Of a stretch of DNA of 40,412 nt, positions 26,204 through 35,053 are shown piece by piece. The stretch's first letter is position 1. Every line of letters starts with the position of its first letter. A program made the translations under genes and the position numbers. This DNA comes from CAZFGK01 sp964518635. GTDB lineage: Bacteria > Zixibacteria > MSB-5A5 > GN15 > FEB-12. The notes beneath the pieces are model-generated. The model saw only the letters and a program-made list of their open reading frames with translations, was not told the origin of the DNA and did no database searches. The DNA lies in NCBI GenBank assembly GCA_964518635.1, contig CAZFGK010000023.1, forward strand, positions 1-40,412, read 5' to 3'.

Positions 26204-26857
26204 TTAGGGCTGCGAACCTGCGCGAAGAAACTCGTGGAAGTTCGCAGCTCGTTTTTCCGGTGAATCGGGCTGCTGCTCGCTGCAGTCAAGTCGCAGATCG
26301 CGATCACCTATTGAAGAATTCAGTAGTGTACAAAAATGAGCTTTTTCGGTTTCCTGATTCCCAGGCTGAAAGTAGACACATGTCGGGCACATCCGTACCA
26401 ACGGAATTCTGCCGTTGATTTCCAGATTGTGAAGTAATTTCACCATCACTCGAAGCATAATCCCCTGTTCATCCAGGGAAAGTTCGTCGATACCTCGCAA
26501 CAACTCATCGGGCCATGCCATGAATGTACCGGAAGCTTTTGTACCGACTGCGGTGAGCACTACTCGCACAACGCGCGCATCCTCCGACGATCGGGTTTTC
26601 CTCACATATTTCTTAGCCACCAAAGAATTGACTGCATCGCTTACCGTCGGGGTCGACACCGCAATCTCGCGAGCGAGCTCGCTGACCTGCGCTCCACCGG
26701 GAAATCGATTCGCAAGAAGTGCAAGAATCTGCCCCTGGGTCGGCGTAACTCCATCCTTCCCTGCTCGTTGCCATGCTTCGTGTCGCAGAACCAGCCCAAT
26801 TTTGGCAAGTCCACTTGCCAGATGATTTGATCGATTATCTTTGTGGTCAGTACTCAT
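26204..26857 (-). CDS. MarR-family regulator with a four-cysteine C-terminal tail
   Basis: A 217-residue protein, longer than the usual 140-160 of MarR. The winged helix-turn-helix covers about residues 35-110 (TPTQGQILALLANRF, VSELAREIAVSTPTVSDAVN, RKTRSSEDARVVRVVLT as the wing). After the dimer helices a tail holds Cys157, Cys160, Cys176 (in AHFC) and Cys192 (RLDCSEQ). The CxxC...HxC...C spacing fits a metal, iron-sulfur or disulfide sensor. I recall similar tails in other MarR proteins but cannot name a characterised one. It heads an operon with the CPVC protein and has a perfect TTGACA promoter and a palindromic operator that overlaps its own start, indicating autoregulation. Confidence 0.92.
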   Translation of the reverse strand: MSTDHKDNRSNHLASGLAKIGLVLRHEAWQRAGKDGVTPTQGQILALLANRFPGGAQVSELAREIAVSTPTVSDAVNSLVAKKYVRKTRSSEDARVVRVVLTAVGTKASGTFMAWPDELLRGIDELSLDEQGIMLRVMVKLLHNLEINGRIPLVRMCPTCVYFQPGNQETEKAHFCTLLNSSIGDRDLRLDCSEQQPDSPEKRAANFHEFLRAGSQP

Positions 26858-26862
26858 ATAGT

Positions 26863-26873
26863 TAGGACTCCTA
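26863..26873 (-). promoter_or_regulatory. Palindromic operator TAGGA-C-TCCTA in front of the MarR gene
   Basis: A 5-base inverted repeat with a 1-base centre, flanked by ATATAG and CTATAT that extend the dyad to about 21 bases. It overlaps the end of the -10 box and covers the Shine-Dalgarno, so binding would block transcription. MarR proteins often bind such AT-rich palindromes in their own promoters. Confidence 0.5.
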
Positions 26874-26900
26874 TATATCGTCCTTGTTCTTGTGTGTCAA
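26872..26900 (-). promoter_or_regulatory. Sigma-70 promoter of the marR-trx unit
   Basis: The minus strand reads TTGACA (26900-26895), 17 bases, then TATATA (26877-26872). The -35 is perfect and the -10 matches at four of six. The 5' leader would be under ten bases. Confidence 0.65.
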
Positions 26901-26932
26901 TACAATTTTCGCAATACATGATACATGAGAAA

Positions 26933-26956
26933 AGCCCCGAGCAAGTGCTCAGGGCT
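26933..26956 (-). terminator. Terminator of the DUF5916 gene
   Basis: AGCCC-C-GAGC (26933-26942) pairs with GCTC-A-GGGCT (26947-26956) around AAGT with one mismatch. On the minus strand the stem is followed by TTTCTC, and it lies about 50 bases after the stop at 27004. Confidence 0.65.
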
Positions 26957-27003
26957 ACAAATCGAAAATCTAATCTCACTACTAACAACCGAGGCAGTGC
27001 GAG

Positions 27004-29763
27004 TTACCCCAACGGAATCCAATAGGCGATCTTGAGCGCGACGATATCATCCCCTTCATCACCGATACTCTCAATAATCGAACGGCTGGAAATCCGGCTG
27101 CTGCGAGTGAGTGGATCGTCGTTGCTCAGATTGCGCTGCCAGACAAGAAACATCGTCGAGCCCGGGCTGAATTCCCAGCGCAGCACGAGATTACTTCTGA
27201 ATGATCGGAAATCGAAACTCGAGTTAAAGCCACGTTTCGGAATTTCAACTGTCTCAGAACCACGGGTCGCTGTGTAAGAGTCTTCTCCCTCAACCACACT
27301 GTCGAATTCCTTCGTATTGTTGGTACCAGCGGCGGTTAACTCTTCGAAGTCTGAGAAGGTCGCGGTCGTCACAAATGGCTCGGCATACAATTCAAGACTC
27401 AGACGCGGATTGAAATAGTAGTTGGCGCGAACACTTACGCGCATCTCTTCGCTGCGAAACTGTGAGAAGAAGTATCGTCTGCCGTCCAGCTGCGCATACG
27501 TCGCAGTCGGATCAGAAATTGATCCAGCGAATTGAAAGGGCTGCCGCTGACGGATGAACTGCGGCTCTACTGAAAGATAGACGCGGTTTCCGATACGGGC
27601 ATTCAGATAGGGGGAAAAGATAGTCAGGTAGCCGTCCAGATCATCGATTCCGTAGTTCACTGACAATCCATACCTCACGCCACGACTGAACGGACTCTCA
27701 ATATAATATCTCGTGGAATAGCCCGGAAGATTTGCAACTGTTATTCCGCCTCTTGTGCTCTGGTCATCAAACCAAGTGAATTGTTTTGCAATTCGAGTTC
27801 CGAAACTCCAGTAGTTGAGGAGTCGGGCGTTGAAATTGAAAGCCATATCGCTGAAACCGCGAATCCCGCCATAGCTCCAGTTTCCGGAGTAGCCGACGTT
27901 AATATTAAAGTTTCGAAAGAGCTTCCCCGGGTCTTGCTCCTCATAGTTGAGATCAAGACTGGCATCTATATCGTCGGTACTTCCCAGTTGTCCCATGTCA
28001 TTCCGCTCAAGATCGGGAGACTCAAAAGAGATGTTTGCATAAGGAAACCAGTGCTTGGCACTAAAAGTGTTGAACTCGAAAAACTGCTGATATCCGGTCA
28101 TGTGGGTACGATTGCTGTCGACTCGTAGATAATCCTGATCCGGCCGACCAAAGTAATGGCGTGAGTCACGCTGCGTTCTGGTGATCACGGTATTCTTCCC
28201 GCGCACATGGGTCATAACATGCTGAGTGTAGAAACCAAATTTGTTCCCCGGCAGACGGAAATCAGTCGCACCGAGCACATTGAAAGCGGTCGAACGAAGC
28301 TGGTCACGAAGTGGAGAATTATCATCCATAAAGCGATGCATGCCGAATGCGCCAAAGGTCGCAGTTGATCCGCGAGAGCCGTATGGTTTGCGCATCACTG
28401 ATGCGGCATAGAGTGTCGGTGGATCGACCTCCACGTCAAACTCACGACTTCTCGCCCGTCCGATAACATTTCCAGCAGTATCGACGTTGTCGATCTGCTC
28501 AAAAATCGTCGAATTTTCTCGCGCGGTCAGAGCGACAATTGCTGCAATCGTTCCCCCATTCCAGAATGATCCACTCATCTTGCCCGCACCCAGAATAGTT
28601 GACCCGTCCGGAAAATCTTCGGTCGTCGAAAAAGTCTGATTACTGTCGACCACCGGATCATCATAGACCGCAAAACCGCGTGGACGTCCACCGATACGAC
28701 GCGTGTAGAATTGCCCGCCAAAATTCGAAATCAGTCCGACCCCTTCGGTGAAGAATGGACGTCGCTCTGAGAAGAATGTCTCAAATGCGGATAGATTAAC
28801 CTCTGCCGGATCGGCTTCAACCTGGCCGAAATCTGGATTGAAGGTTGCATCAAGGGTCATGTTCGGACCAAGGCCGATTTTAACATCTGTACCAATACGT
28901 CCGCGCATTTCGGAACCATCAAAGAATCCATTCGGCAAGTCAGTCCGATAGGGGAGTGAGCTAAAGCGACCATCGCTTGCAACATAGGGGGTGAGTTCAA
29001 GACGACGAGCCGGTTTGACTCCGGTGATTCCGGTCAGATTGCCAAATCGAGAAGCCCAGCCCTGTTCACCGCGCGGAACGAGAATCCAGAAATTGTCCTC
29101 GTTGCGAGTTGGAACATACCGATTGAACTGAATACCCCAAGTCTGTTCCGGCTTGTCATGAAAACGAAGCTGTGAAAAAGGGATTTTCATTTCGACTGTC
29201 CAGCCGAACTCTGTCCGTGCGGTACGCGCATCCCAGACCGGATCATAGCGATAGTCTCGATTGAATTCGTTATCAGCACCCAAATAGCGATCGATTCGTA
29301 CGCCTGCTGCATTGACACCAAAGCCATAGCAGGTACGGCGATCACAATAGGAGTCAATCGAAACTATGAATTGCTCTGCAAGACTTCCTTGATTGTCGCG
29401 GCGGTCGAGATGCATGAACAACTTGTCCGGTTCAACGGCAAACATCCGACCGGCGATATAAATAGCTTCATCGTCGTAGGCGACTGCGACTTCAGTTTTC
29501 GATTCCGGATTCGCTCCCTGATTCGGATCACGCTGAATGAAATCACCTACAAAGGTAGCAGACTTCCAGATTGACTCTTCAAGTCGCCCGTCCATCGAGA
29601 TTTTCTCACCATTAACCTTGATTGCCTGAATCTGCTTTCGTGGCGACCCGTCTGGCAGAGTAGTAAGATTATTTCCAAAGGCTACGCTATTGAAGAGAAC
29701 GCAGCAGGGGATAGAAATTGAAGTGATCAAATACGTGCGAATCTGTGAGCTTCTGTCTGGCAT
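27004..29763 (-). CDS. Outer-membrane beta-barrel protein with CBM9-like N-terminal domain (DUF5916 type)
   Basis: A 919-residue protein. I chose the Met at 29763 since GAGG stands five bases before it and the signal peptide (about residues 1-30, ending in VAFG) starts there; the upstream Met would add eleven polar residues. Residues 40-230 match the CBM9-like domain of this family (IKVNGEKISMDGRLEESIWKSA, AVAYDDEAIYIAGRMF, WTVEMKIPFSQLRF). The remaining part is a large barrel with alternating strands and a conserved plug-like segment (LDATFNPDFGQVEADPAEVN, then FFSERRPFFTEGVG). The last strand ends VALKIAYWIPLG, typical of outer membrane insertion. Ligand is unknown; carbohydrate binding is inferred from the domain only. 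It forms its own unit, ending at the terminator at 26933-26956. Confidence 0.93.
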   Translation of the reverse strand: MPDRSSQIRTYLITSISIPCCVLFNSVAFGNNLTTLPDGSPRKQIQAIKVNGEKISMDGRLEESIWKSATFVGDFIQRDPNQGANPESKTEVAVAYDDEAIYIAGRMFAVEPDKLFMHLDRRDNQGSLAEQFIVSIDSYCDRRTCYGFGVNAAGVRIDRYLGADNEFNRDYRYDPVWDARTARTEFGWTVEMKIPFSQLRFHDKPEQTWGIQFNRYVPTRNEDNFWILVPRGEQGWASRFGNLTGITGVKPARRLELTPYVASDGRFSSLPYRTDLPNGFFDGSEMRGRIGTDVKIGLGPNMTLDATFNPDFGQVEADPAEVNLSAFETFFSERRPFFTEGVGLISNFGGQFYTRRIGGRPRGFAVYDDPVVDSNQTFSTTEDFPDGSTILGAGKMSGSFWNGGTIAAIVALTARENSTIFEQIDNVDTAGNVIGRARSREFDVEVDPPTLYAASVMRKPYGSRGSTATFGAFGMHRFMDDNSPLRDQLRSTAFNVLGATDFRLPGNKFGFYTQHVMTHVRGKNTVITRTQRDSRHYFGRPDQDYLRVDSNRTHMTGYQQFFEFNTFSAKHWFPYANISFESPDLERNDMGQLGSTDDIDASLDLNYEEQDPGKLFRNFNINVGYSGNWSYGGIRGFSDMAFNFNARLLNYWSFGTRIAKQFTWFDDQSTRGGITVANLPGYSTRYYIESPFSRGVRYGLSVNYGIDDLDGYLTIFSPYLNARIGNRVYLSVEPQFIRQRQPFQFAGSISDPTATYAQLDGRRYFFSQFRSEEMRVSVRANYYFNPRLSLELYAEPFVTTATFSDFEELTAAGTNNTKEFDSVVEGEDSYTATRGSETVEIPKRGFNSSFDFRSFRSNLVLRWEFSPGSTMFLVWQRNLSNDDPLTRSSRISSRSIIESIGDEGDDIVALKIAYWIPLG

Positions 29764-30036
29764 GCGATCCTCTTTGCTGTCTAACCTGTGGTGCACTCAG
29801 ACTTCTGGTGCAGCAACTGTCATGACGTTCACCGGTAGCATCCTGTTTAGTCGGGAGATCTCTCCACCACCGGGAACTCTTTACTCGTCTGCGGTACCAA
29901 TCCTGACTGTTGCTGCGAATCTCTACGCCCCACTGTTCAAAATGTTGCAGAAAAATCATTGAGCGGCAGCAAAAAGTCATAAAAATTCTCGCTTTTCGAC
30001 TGACCTGACCGCTTGGCAGAATTATGTTCGAGATTC

Positions 30037-30972
30037 ATGTTATCATTTCTCTCCCTTGCTGAACTTGCCGCACTCAGTACCGCACTGAGCTGGGCATTTA
30101 CGGCGATCTTTTTTACCGAAGCCGGAAAACGAATTGGCTCCATGCGAGTCAACCTTATCCGTCTGCTCTTTGCGGTCGGCTGTTACGCATTGCTTCGGTT
30201 GATACTAACCGGAGAGGTCATCCCGCACGCAACACTCAATCAGACTGGCTGGCTGACCGTTTCGGCATTGGCAGGATTGGTGATCGGAGATAGCGCCGGG
30301 TTCGCATCACTTTTGAAACTCGGACCTCGCGTTGCTACTCTAATTCTTGCCACTCATCCGATTCTTACTGCGATTCTTGGCTATTTCTATCTCGGCGAAA
30401 ACATCGGACTGATCGGCGTTATTGGGATCGGCATCACCATGCTCGGTGTGCTCTGGGTCACGAGCAGCCGTCAGATAAAACAGCGCGGTGCCGCCGAGAT
30501 ACGCGCGTTCGAGGATCAGAAACGTCAACTCCGGATCGGAGTTATCTATGCCATCATTGGCGCGTCAGGTCAGGCCATCGGATTCGTACTGAGCAAGCAT
30601 GCCCTCCAGACTGATGGTGGGATGGAGCCGTTTGATGCATCAATGATTCGAATGCTCGCAGCAGTACCAATGCTCTGGATCATCGCCGGGGTCAGGCAAA
30701 GATTAGGAGAGACTATGGCGGCTTTCAAAGACAGCCGAGCAATGCTGCTGACATTGGGCGGGGCATTCTGCGGACCATTCCTGGGAGTTTGGATGTCACT
30801 CGTTGCAGCATCCAAAATGAACGCCGGCATTGCTGCAACATTGAATGCTACCACCCCGCTCTTAATCTTACCCGTGGTTGCATTCGTCTATAAAGAACGA
30901 ATCACCAAAACTGCGTTCTTTGGAGCGTTGCTCACCGTTGCGGGTGTCACCTTACTGGTACTCTATAAATGA
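30037..30972 (+). CDS. EamA-domain (DMT superfamily) transporter
   Basis: A 311-residue inner-membrane protein with about ten hydrophobic helices in two homologous EamA halves. The first half has WAFTAIFFTEAGKRIGS and LILATHPILTAILGYFYLGE, the second the internal repeat IGASGQAIGFVLSKHAL and ATLNATTPLLILPVVAFVYK. The pattern [AT]xxP[IL][LF]xxxxxxxx[LY]xE appears in both halves. Such proteins move metabolites or amino acids; the substrate is not predictable. I used the ATG 30037 rather than the TTG 30013. The stop overlaps the next gene by four bases (ATGA). Confidence 0.92.
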   Translation: MLSFLSLAELAALSTALSWAFTAIFFTEAGKRIGSMRVNLIRLLFAVGCYALLRLILTGEVIPHATLNQTGWLTVSALAGLVIGDSAGFASLLKLGPRVATLILATHPILTAILGYFYLGENIGLIGVIGIGITMLGVLWVTSSRQIKQRGAAEIRAFEDQKRQLRIGVIYAIIGASGQAIGFVLSKHALQTDGGMEPFDASMIRMLAAVPMLWIIAGVRQRLGETMAAFKDSRAMLLTLGGAFCGPFLGVWMSLVAASKMNAGIAATLNATTPLLILPVVAFVYKERITKTAFFGALLTVAGVTLLVLYK

Positions 30973-31886
30973 GAACATTTACTCAGTCGAATTGGCTGGA
31001 CGATCAGGTGGTCGCACTTCTTCGGCACAAATGTTATCCCGGCGGATATCGGGAGATTCTTGATCACCGTGCGATTGCGATACACGGCAAGTCGATTCCG
31101 CTCCTGCACGATGATTACTTGTTTGCCTTCTCTGATCAACGAATCAAAGAATTTGCGCATGCACAAGCAGAGCGACTTCGGGCTGAAGGAAAACTGTATG
31201 ATGGCCCACCTGCCCTTCGACTTGTTCAACTTCTGGTGTCAGAAGATTTAGCGAACACAAAGTTCTCCGTTCAGCCATGCCGGTATGCAGATCAGGCCGG
31301 GAGTTCATTCTTACTTGATTATCCCGATCCACTCTTTGACGATTCCGGCGGTACTCTTCGGTCTTATCTCGAACAGAAGTACCAGCCCTTACAACTGATC
31401 GAACAACTTCCCGGCTGTTTTGGTGTCTGTGGGATGGTGATCACCAGCGATCGCAAGATACCGGTTCCGCTACGCGGCAGATTGCTCGCTTCGATGGCCC
31501 ACACCTGGGGACCATCTGTTGCTGGTGGAGTTGATTACGAATCGAAACTTGCGTGCTTCGATGACATTCTTGCGACTCAGCTCCCCATTGAGCTGGAAGA
31601 AGAGCTGGGACTACATCTCGGGGAATATTCGTTTACTGCGGCTTCATGTGCGCTCGAAGGGGGACGCGGGATGCGTCCTCAGATATTTGCGATGATTACC
31701 ACCTCATTGGATAGCATAGAGCTACTAGATCGGGTACAGTCGCAACCTGAGAATGAGAGGGAACATGATGACCTCCGCTGGATACGTCTTGATGACCCGT
31801 TGAAATGGTCTGTCGATCTGCTGCAATCACTCAACTATGAAGCGGCATATTCACTTCTCGCAGCTTCCAAAATCGATCTCAACTAA
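30969..31886 (+). CDS. Nudix-like protein with degenerate Nudix box
   Basis: A 305-residue protein translated from the ATGA overlap with the EamA gene. Residues 1-140 are of no family I recognise. The C-terminal half looks like a Nudix fold: TWGPSVAGGVDYESKLACFD, then IELEEELGLHLGEYSF, which keeps the E-x-x-E-E-x-G-L core of the Nudix box but has Ile for the Arg and lacks the upstream Gly-x5-Glu in exact spacing. The metal-binding glutamates are present, so diphosphate hydrolysis is possible; a regulatory or inactive Nudix domain is the alternative. The coupling to a transporter suggests a shared substrate (inference). The 3' end faces hpf with 25 bases between. Confidence 0.85.
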   Translation: MRTFTQSNWLDDQVVALLRHKCYPGGYREILDHRAIAIHGKSIPLLHDDYLFAFSDQRIKEFAHAQAERLRAEGKLYDGPPALRLVQLLVSEDLANTKFSVQPCRYADQAGSSFLLDYPDPLFDDSGGTLRSYLEQKYQPLQLIEQLPGCFGVCGMVITSDRKIPVPLRGRLLASMAHTWGPSVAGGVDYESKLACFDDILATQLPIELEEELGLHLGEYSFTAASCALEGGRGMRPQIFAMITTSLDSIELLDRVQSQPENEREHDDLRWIRLDDPLKWSVDLLQSLNYEAAYSLLAASKIDLN

Positions 31887-31911
31887 CAGAATCGAATCAA
31901 ATTCAATTCTC

Positions 31912-32271
31912 CTACCGATCCAGATCCTCCGGATTTGTTTTCGGACGAGTCAGGCGTTCGGTGGTGCGAGTGACTTGTTTCGGGTCTTTTTCTTTGAGTT
32001 TCGATTTATGCTTTTTGAGCTGAGCCTTGACTTTGTCACAGGCCTCTAGCACCGCTGCAACGGCATCGGCACTCCTGGCATGGGCGGTGATAAACTCGCG
32101 AGAAACTTTCAGCTTGAGATCAGCACTCACCCCGACCCGTTCCTTATCCAGTAATAACTCCGTCGAAATGATCTGATTGAAATAACGCTCCAGTGTACCG
32201 AGTGACTTTTCTATCTTTGCTCGTTGAGCATCGGAGACATCAATTTTTCTGATGGTAATCGTGAGCTTCAT
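31912..32271 (-). CDS. hpf: Ribosome hibernation promoting factor (HPF/RaiA family, short form)
   Basis: A 119-residue protein from the ATG at 32271, which has GGGAGA six bases upstream; the longer frame from 32295 adds eight residues and has no signal. It matches the beta-alpha-beta-beta-beta-alpha ribosome-binding domain (MKLTITIRKIDVSDAQRAKI, LKLKVSREFITAHARSADAV, ALEACDKVKAQLKKHKSKLK style helix) followed by a 20-residue basic tail. It has no long-HPF dimerisation domain, so it should produce 70S inactivation or be of the short type. Its position behind rpoN is the conserved one in many diderms. Confidence 0.92.
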   Translation of the reverse strand: MKLTITIRKIDVSDAQRAKIEKSLGTLERYFNQIISTELLLDKERVGVSADLKLKVSREFITAHARSADAVAAVLEACDKVKAQLKKHKSKLKEKDPKQVTRTTERLTRPKTNPEDLDR

Positions 32272-32416
32272 ATCGGTCTCCCTTCGTTCAAGCACCGAGA
32301 ACCGGCACCGCCGATAGTATGGCAGAGAGAAAACGAAAGAGCAAACAAATCAGGATTCAGATGTGACAGTAAGATTAGGCAACAACTACCTGAATGGAGC
32401 GACTGGCTTTCTAAAA

Positions 32417-33838
32417 TCAGACTCCGGCACCTATTTTCTTGCGGAAACGGGCTGGTTTTATCCCCAACTCTTCTCGGTATTTGGTGACTGTTCGTCGGGC
32501 CAGCTTGATCCCCTCGGTGGCGAGTCGCTTGTAAATCTCCTGGTCGGAGAATGGGAGATCGCCGTCCTCGTCTTTGATGATATCTTCGATCCGCTGCTTC
32601 ACCGTCCGTTTGGAGAGGTCATCTCCATCCTCACGGGCAATGCCGGTATTGAAGAAATACTTGATCTCATAGACACCGAGCGGGGTCTGGACATATTTGC
32701 CATTGGAGACACGGGAGATAGTCGCCACGTTCATATTCACCTTACGGGCGATATCTTCCATGATGAGTGGCTTGAGGAAGGCCGGCCCCTTTTCGAAGAA
32801 CTCTTTTTGTTCTTCGACAATCGACTCCATCACACGGACCATCGTCCCACGGCGTTGATTGATGGCGTTCAAGAGCCATCTCGCCTGTTCTAGTTTCTGA
32901 CGGACATAGTTCTTGGTGTCCTCGGTCGCACTTCCACCCCGTTTGATCAGGTCCTTGTAAGCGCCGTTGATACGCAGCCGGGGGATATTCTTGTCATTAT
33001 GAAAGACCAGATATTCTTCACCAAATCGATCGACAATTAGATCCGGTACGACTGCCATCGCCCCCTGATCAAATCTTCCCGCCGCCGGTGTCGGCGATAG
33101 GGTACGAATGGTTTCGAGTGCCTTTTGCATCCGTTCCGGCTGGACATCCAGCATCTTTGCCAGTTGGGTGATTGACTTCTTTTCGAGTTCCCCGAGGTAC
33201 TCATGGACGATACGCCATGCAAGGGTTCGTTCCTGACCTCTGTCCTTGAGCTGTATGAGAAGGGATTCCCGCAGATCTCTTGCGCCGACCCCCGTTGGAT
33301 CGAATCTCTGAATCTGTTCGAGGACCGGGACGATATGAGCTTCACTCACCGATAATTCGGCAGCCATCTCCGCTGGACTGATTGTCAGATACCCATCAGG
33401 GCTGATATTCCCGATGACATACTCAGCAATAAGATGGTCATCTTCATGTAGCTTGAGACAGGAGAGCTGTTCCTTCAAATGTTCATAGAGAGAAGGGGCT
33501 TTCGTGGTGTATGACTCGAAGCTGCTCTCTTCGTCACCGTTCCCGCTGAGGTCACGTACTTTGTAACCACTGTTGTCATCGTCGCCGAGATACTCTTCCC
33601 AGTCGACGGTCTCTTTCGGCTTTTCGGCTACTGGTGCTTCTGGAGCGGGGGATTCGTAGTCATCCGGTTTTTCAGGGACATCGTCGAAGCTATCCAGTTC
33701 TTCAAGCAGCGGATTGGTCACCAATTCGGTACGGAGTGTCTGCTCGAGCTGAAGCGCAGGCATCTGCAAAAGCCGCAGCGACTGAATAAGTTGCGGCGCG
33801 AGGGTCTGTTTGAGGCGAAGCTGTAAACCGAGTTTCAT
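32417..33838 (-). CDS. rpoN: RNA polymerase sigma-54 factor
   Basis: A 473-residue protein with the three sigma-54 regions: the Gln/Leu-rich region I (MKLGLQLRLKQTLAPQLIQS, interacting with activator and core), an acidic region II (about 50-115), the core-binding domain and the C-terminal DNA-binding domain with the RpoN box ARRTVTKYRE at 447-456. AAGGAG six bases before the ATG supports the start. It directs transcription from -24/-12 promoters with an AAA+ activator; neither is seen in this window. It lies between lptB and hpf, the order lptB-rpoN-hpf as in E. coli. Confidence 0.97.
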   Translation of the reverse strand: MKLGLQLRLKQTLAPQLIQSLRLLQMPALQLEQTLRTELVTNPLLEELDSFDDVPEKPDDYESPAPEAPVAEKPKETVDWEEYLGDDDNSGYKVRDLSGNGDEESSFESYTTKAPSLYEHLKEQLSCLKLHEDDHLIAEYVIGNISPDGYLTISPAEMAAELSVSEAHIVPVLEQIQRFDPTGVGARDLRESLLIQLKDRGQERTLAWRIVHEYLGELEKKSITQLAKMLDVQPERMQKALETIRTLSPTPAAGRFDQGAMAVVPDLIVDRFGEEYLVFHNDKNIPRLRINGAYKDLIKRGGSATEDTKNYVRQKLEQARWLLNAINQRRGTMVRVMESIVEEQKEFFEKGPAFLKPLIMEDIARKVNMNVATISRVSNGKYVQTPLGVYEIKYFFNTGIAREDGDDLSKRTVKQRIEDIIKDEDGDLPFSDQEIYKRLATEGIKLARRTVTKYREELGIKPARFRKKIGAGV

Positions 33839-34042
33839 CGCGGACTCCTTGCCGGGGAGGAAAATACCTTCCCTGGTCTGTCTGCATAATCGTATCGGAG
33901 TATCAGAGCCATTGATTCACACTTTGCCATTCAAAGTTTGTTGTTCGTTCAGAGATGGTACATTTATCAAGCCAGACCGGATTGCATCTCTTTGCAGTCA
34001 GGTCAAGGGATGCACATCCGGCCATCATCCAATCAGTATCTT

Positions 34043-34816
34043 TCATTTGAGACTAAAGCGCTCGCCTAAATAAAGACGTCTCGCCTCTGGATCATTGGCC
34101 AGAAATTCGGATGTTCCGGTCGACATAATCTGACCGTCCGCCATGATATATGCCCGGTCGCAGATCGACAATGTCTCACGGACATTATGATCGGTAATGA
34201 GCACCCCCAACCCACGGGCAACCAACCGACGGATAATTTTCTGAATATCCTCAACCGCAATCGGGTCGATTCCTGCAAATGGCTCATCCAGAAGGAGTAC
34301 TTTCGGCTCATTGACCAGAGCCCGGCTGATCTCGACCCTGCGGCGCTCCCCCCCTGAGAGGGTGTAGGCCTTGCTCTTGCGCACATGGGCAATATCCAGA
34401 TCAGTCAGCAACTCTTCCAGCCGTGCCTTTCGAGCGACAGATTTCATCGGCCTGAATTCAAGGACTGCCCGAATATTGTCCTCGACAGTGAGCTTGCGAA
34501 ATATCGACGGTTCCTGCGCAAGATAACCGATTCCGTGACGCGCCCGGCGATACATCGGCCATCTGCTGATATCGGTCTTCCCCAGATGGATATTCCCCCC
34601 GTCCGGATGGATGAAACCGATGATCATGTAAAAAGTCGTAGTTTTGCCAGCCCCATTCGGCCCCAGAAGCCCGACGATCTCCCCCGGTTTCACCTCGACC
34701 GTAACCCCTCGAACCACCTGCCGACGGCGGTAGCTCTTGCGCAGGTCGGCGGCAATCAGGGAGTCCCCGAGAGGCATGACCGGGTCTGATTCTTGGGAAG
34801 GATTCAGGGTTTCCAT
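34043..34816 (-). CDS. lptB: LPS export ABC transporter ATP-binding protein LptB
   Basis: A 257-residue cytoplasmic ATPase that powers LptFGC to lift LPS from the inner membrane to the outer membrane. All motifs are visible: Walker A GPNGAGKT (52-59), Q-loop at Gln101 (GYLAQEPSIF), signature LSGGE (153-157), Walker B LLLDEP (174-179), His210 (ITDHNVRET). The GYLAQEPSIFRKLTVEDN segment is specific to LptB. An N-terminal extension of about 17 residues is possible, and no Shine-Dalgarno decides between Met1 and Met14. It is 204 bases upstream of rpoN and divergent from a TPR lipoprotein. It is the best evidence for an LPS-bearing outer membrane. Confidence 0.96.
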   Translation of the reverse strand: METLNPSQESDPVMPLGDSLIAADLRKSYRRRQVVRGVTVEVKPGEIVGLLGPNGAGKTTTFYMIIGFIHPDGGNIHLGKTDISRWPMYRRARHGIGYLAQEPSIFRKLTVEDNIRAVLEFRPMKSVARKARLEELLTDLDIAHVRKSKAYTLSGGERRRVEISRALVNEPKVLLLDEPFAGIDPIAVEDIQKIIRRLVARGLGVLITDHNVRETLSICDRAYIMADGQIMSTGTSEFLANDPEARRLYLGERFSLK

Positions 34817-34868
34817 CGTGGTCAGATGGTAGCCATTTGAAGGGTGAGATCAAAACAGAAGATCAGCG

Positions 34869-34911
34869 AAACTTTGCATCCCCTTCCCTGAGATCTCAGA
34901 CGAAAGTTTGT
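34869..34911. promoter_or_regulatory. Nested inverted repeats between lptB and the TPR lipoprotein gene
   Basis: The perfect palindrome CTGAGATCTCAG (34888-34899) is framed by AAACTTT (about 34869) and AAAGTTT (about 34903), which are complementary. The 237-base divergent region thus has a symmetric core. It could be a regulator site for one or both genes; no clear promoter was assigned. Confidence 0.3.
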
Positions 34912-35053
34912 TGGTCGTTTGATGATTCGGACATACTTTTGGGAGATGATAAAGATTTCCAGCAATCTCCACGGAATGTCGAACGATTGTTGCACCCCCC
35001 TTATACCCCTTGATCTAGAAACGGGACGACGAAAGTTGATTTCAAAAACGTTC

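Noticed and set aside
29764..30036. Small frames in the divergent region before the EamA gene
   Set aside because: Both strands have open frames of about 90 codons, but without start signals or family likeness; the space is better explained as a double promoter region.
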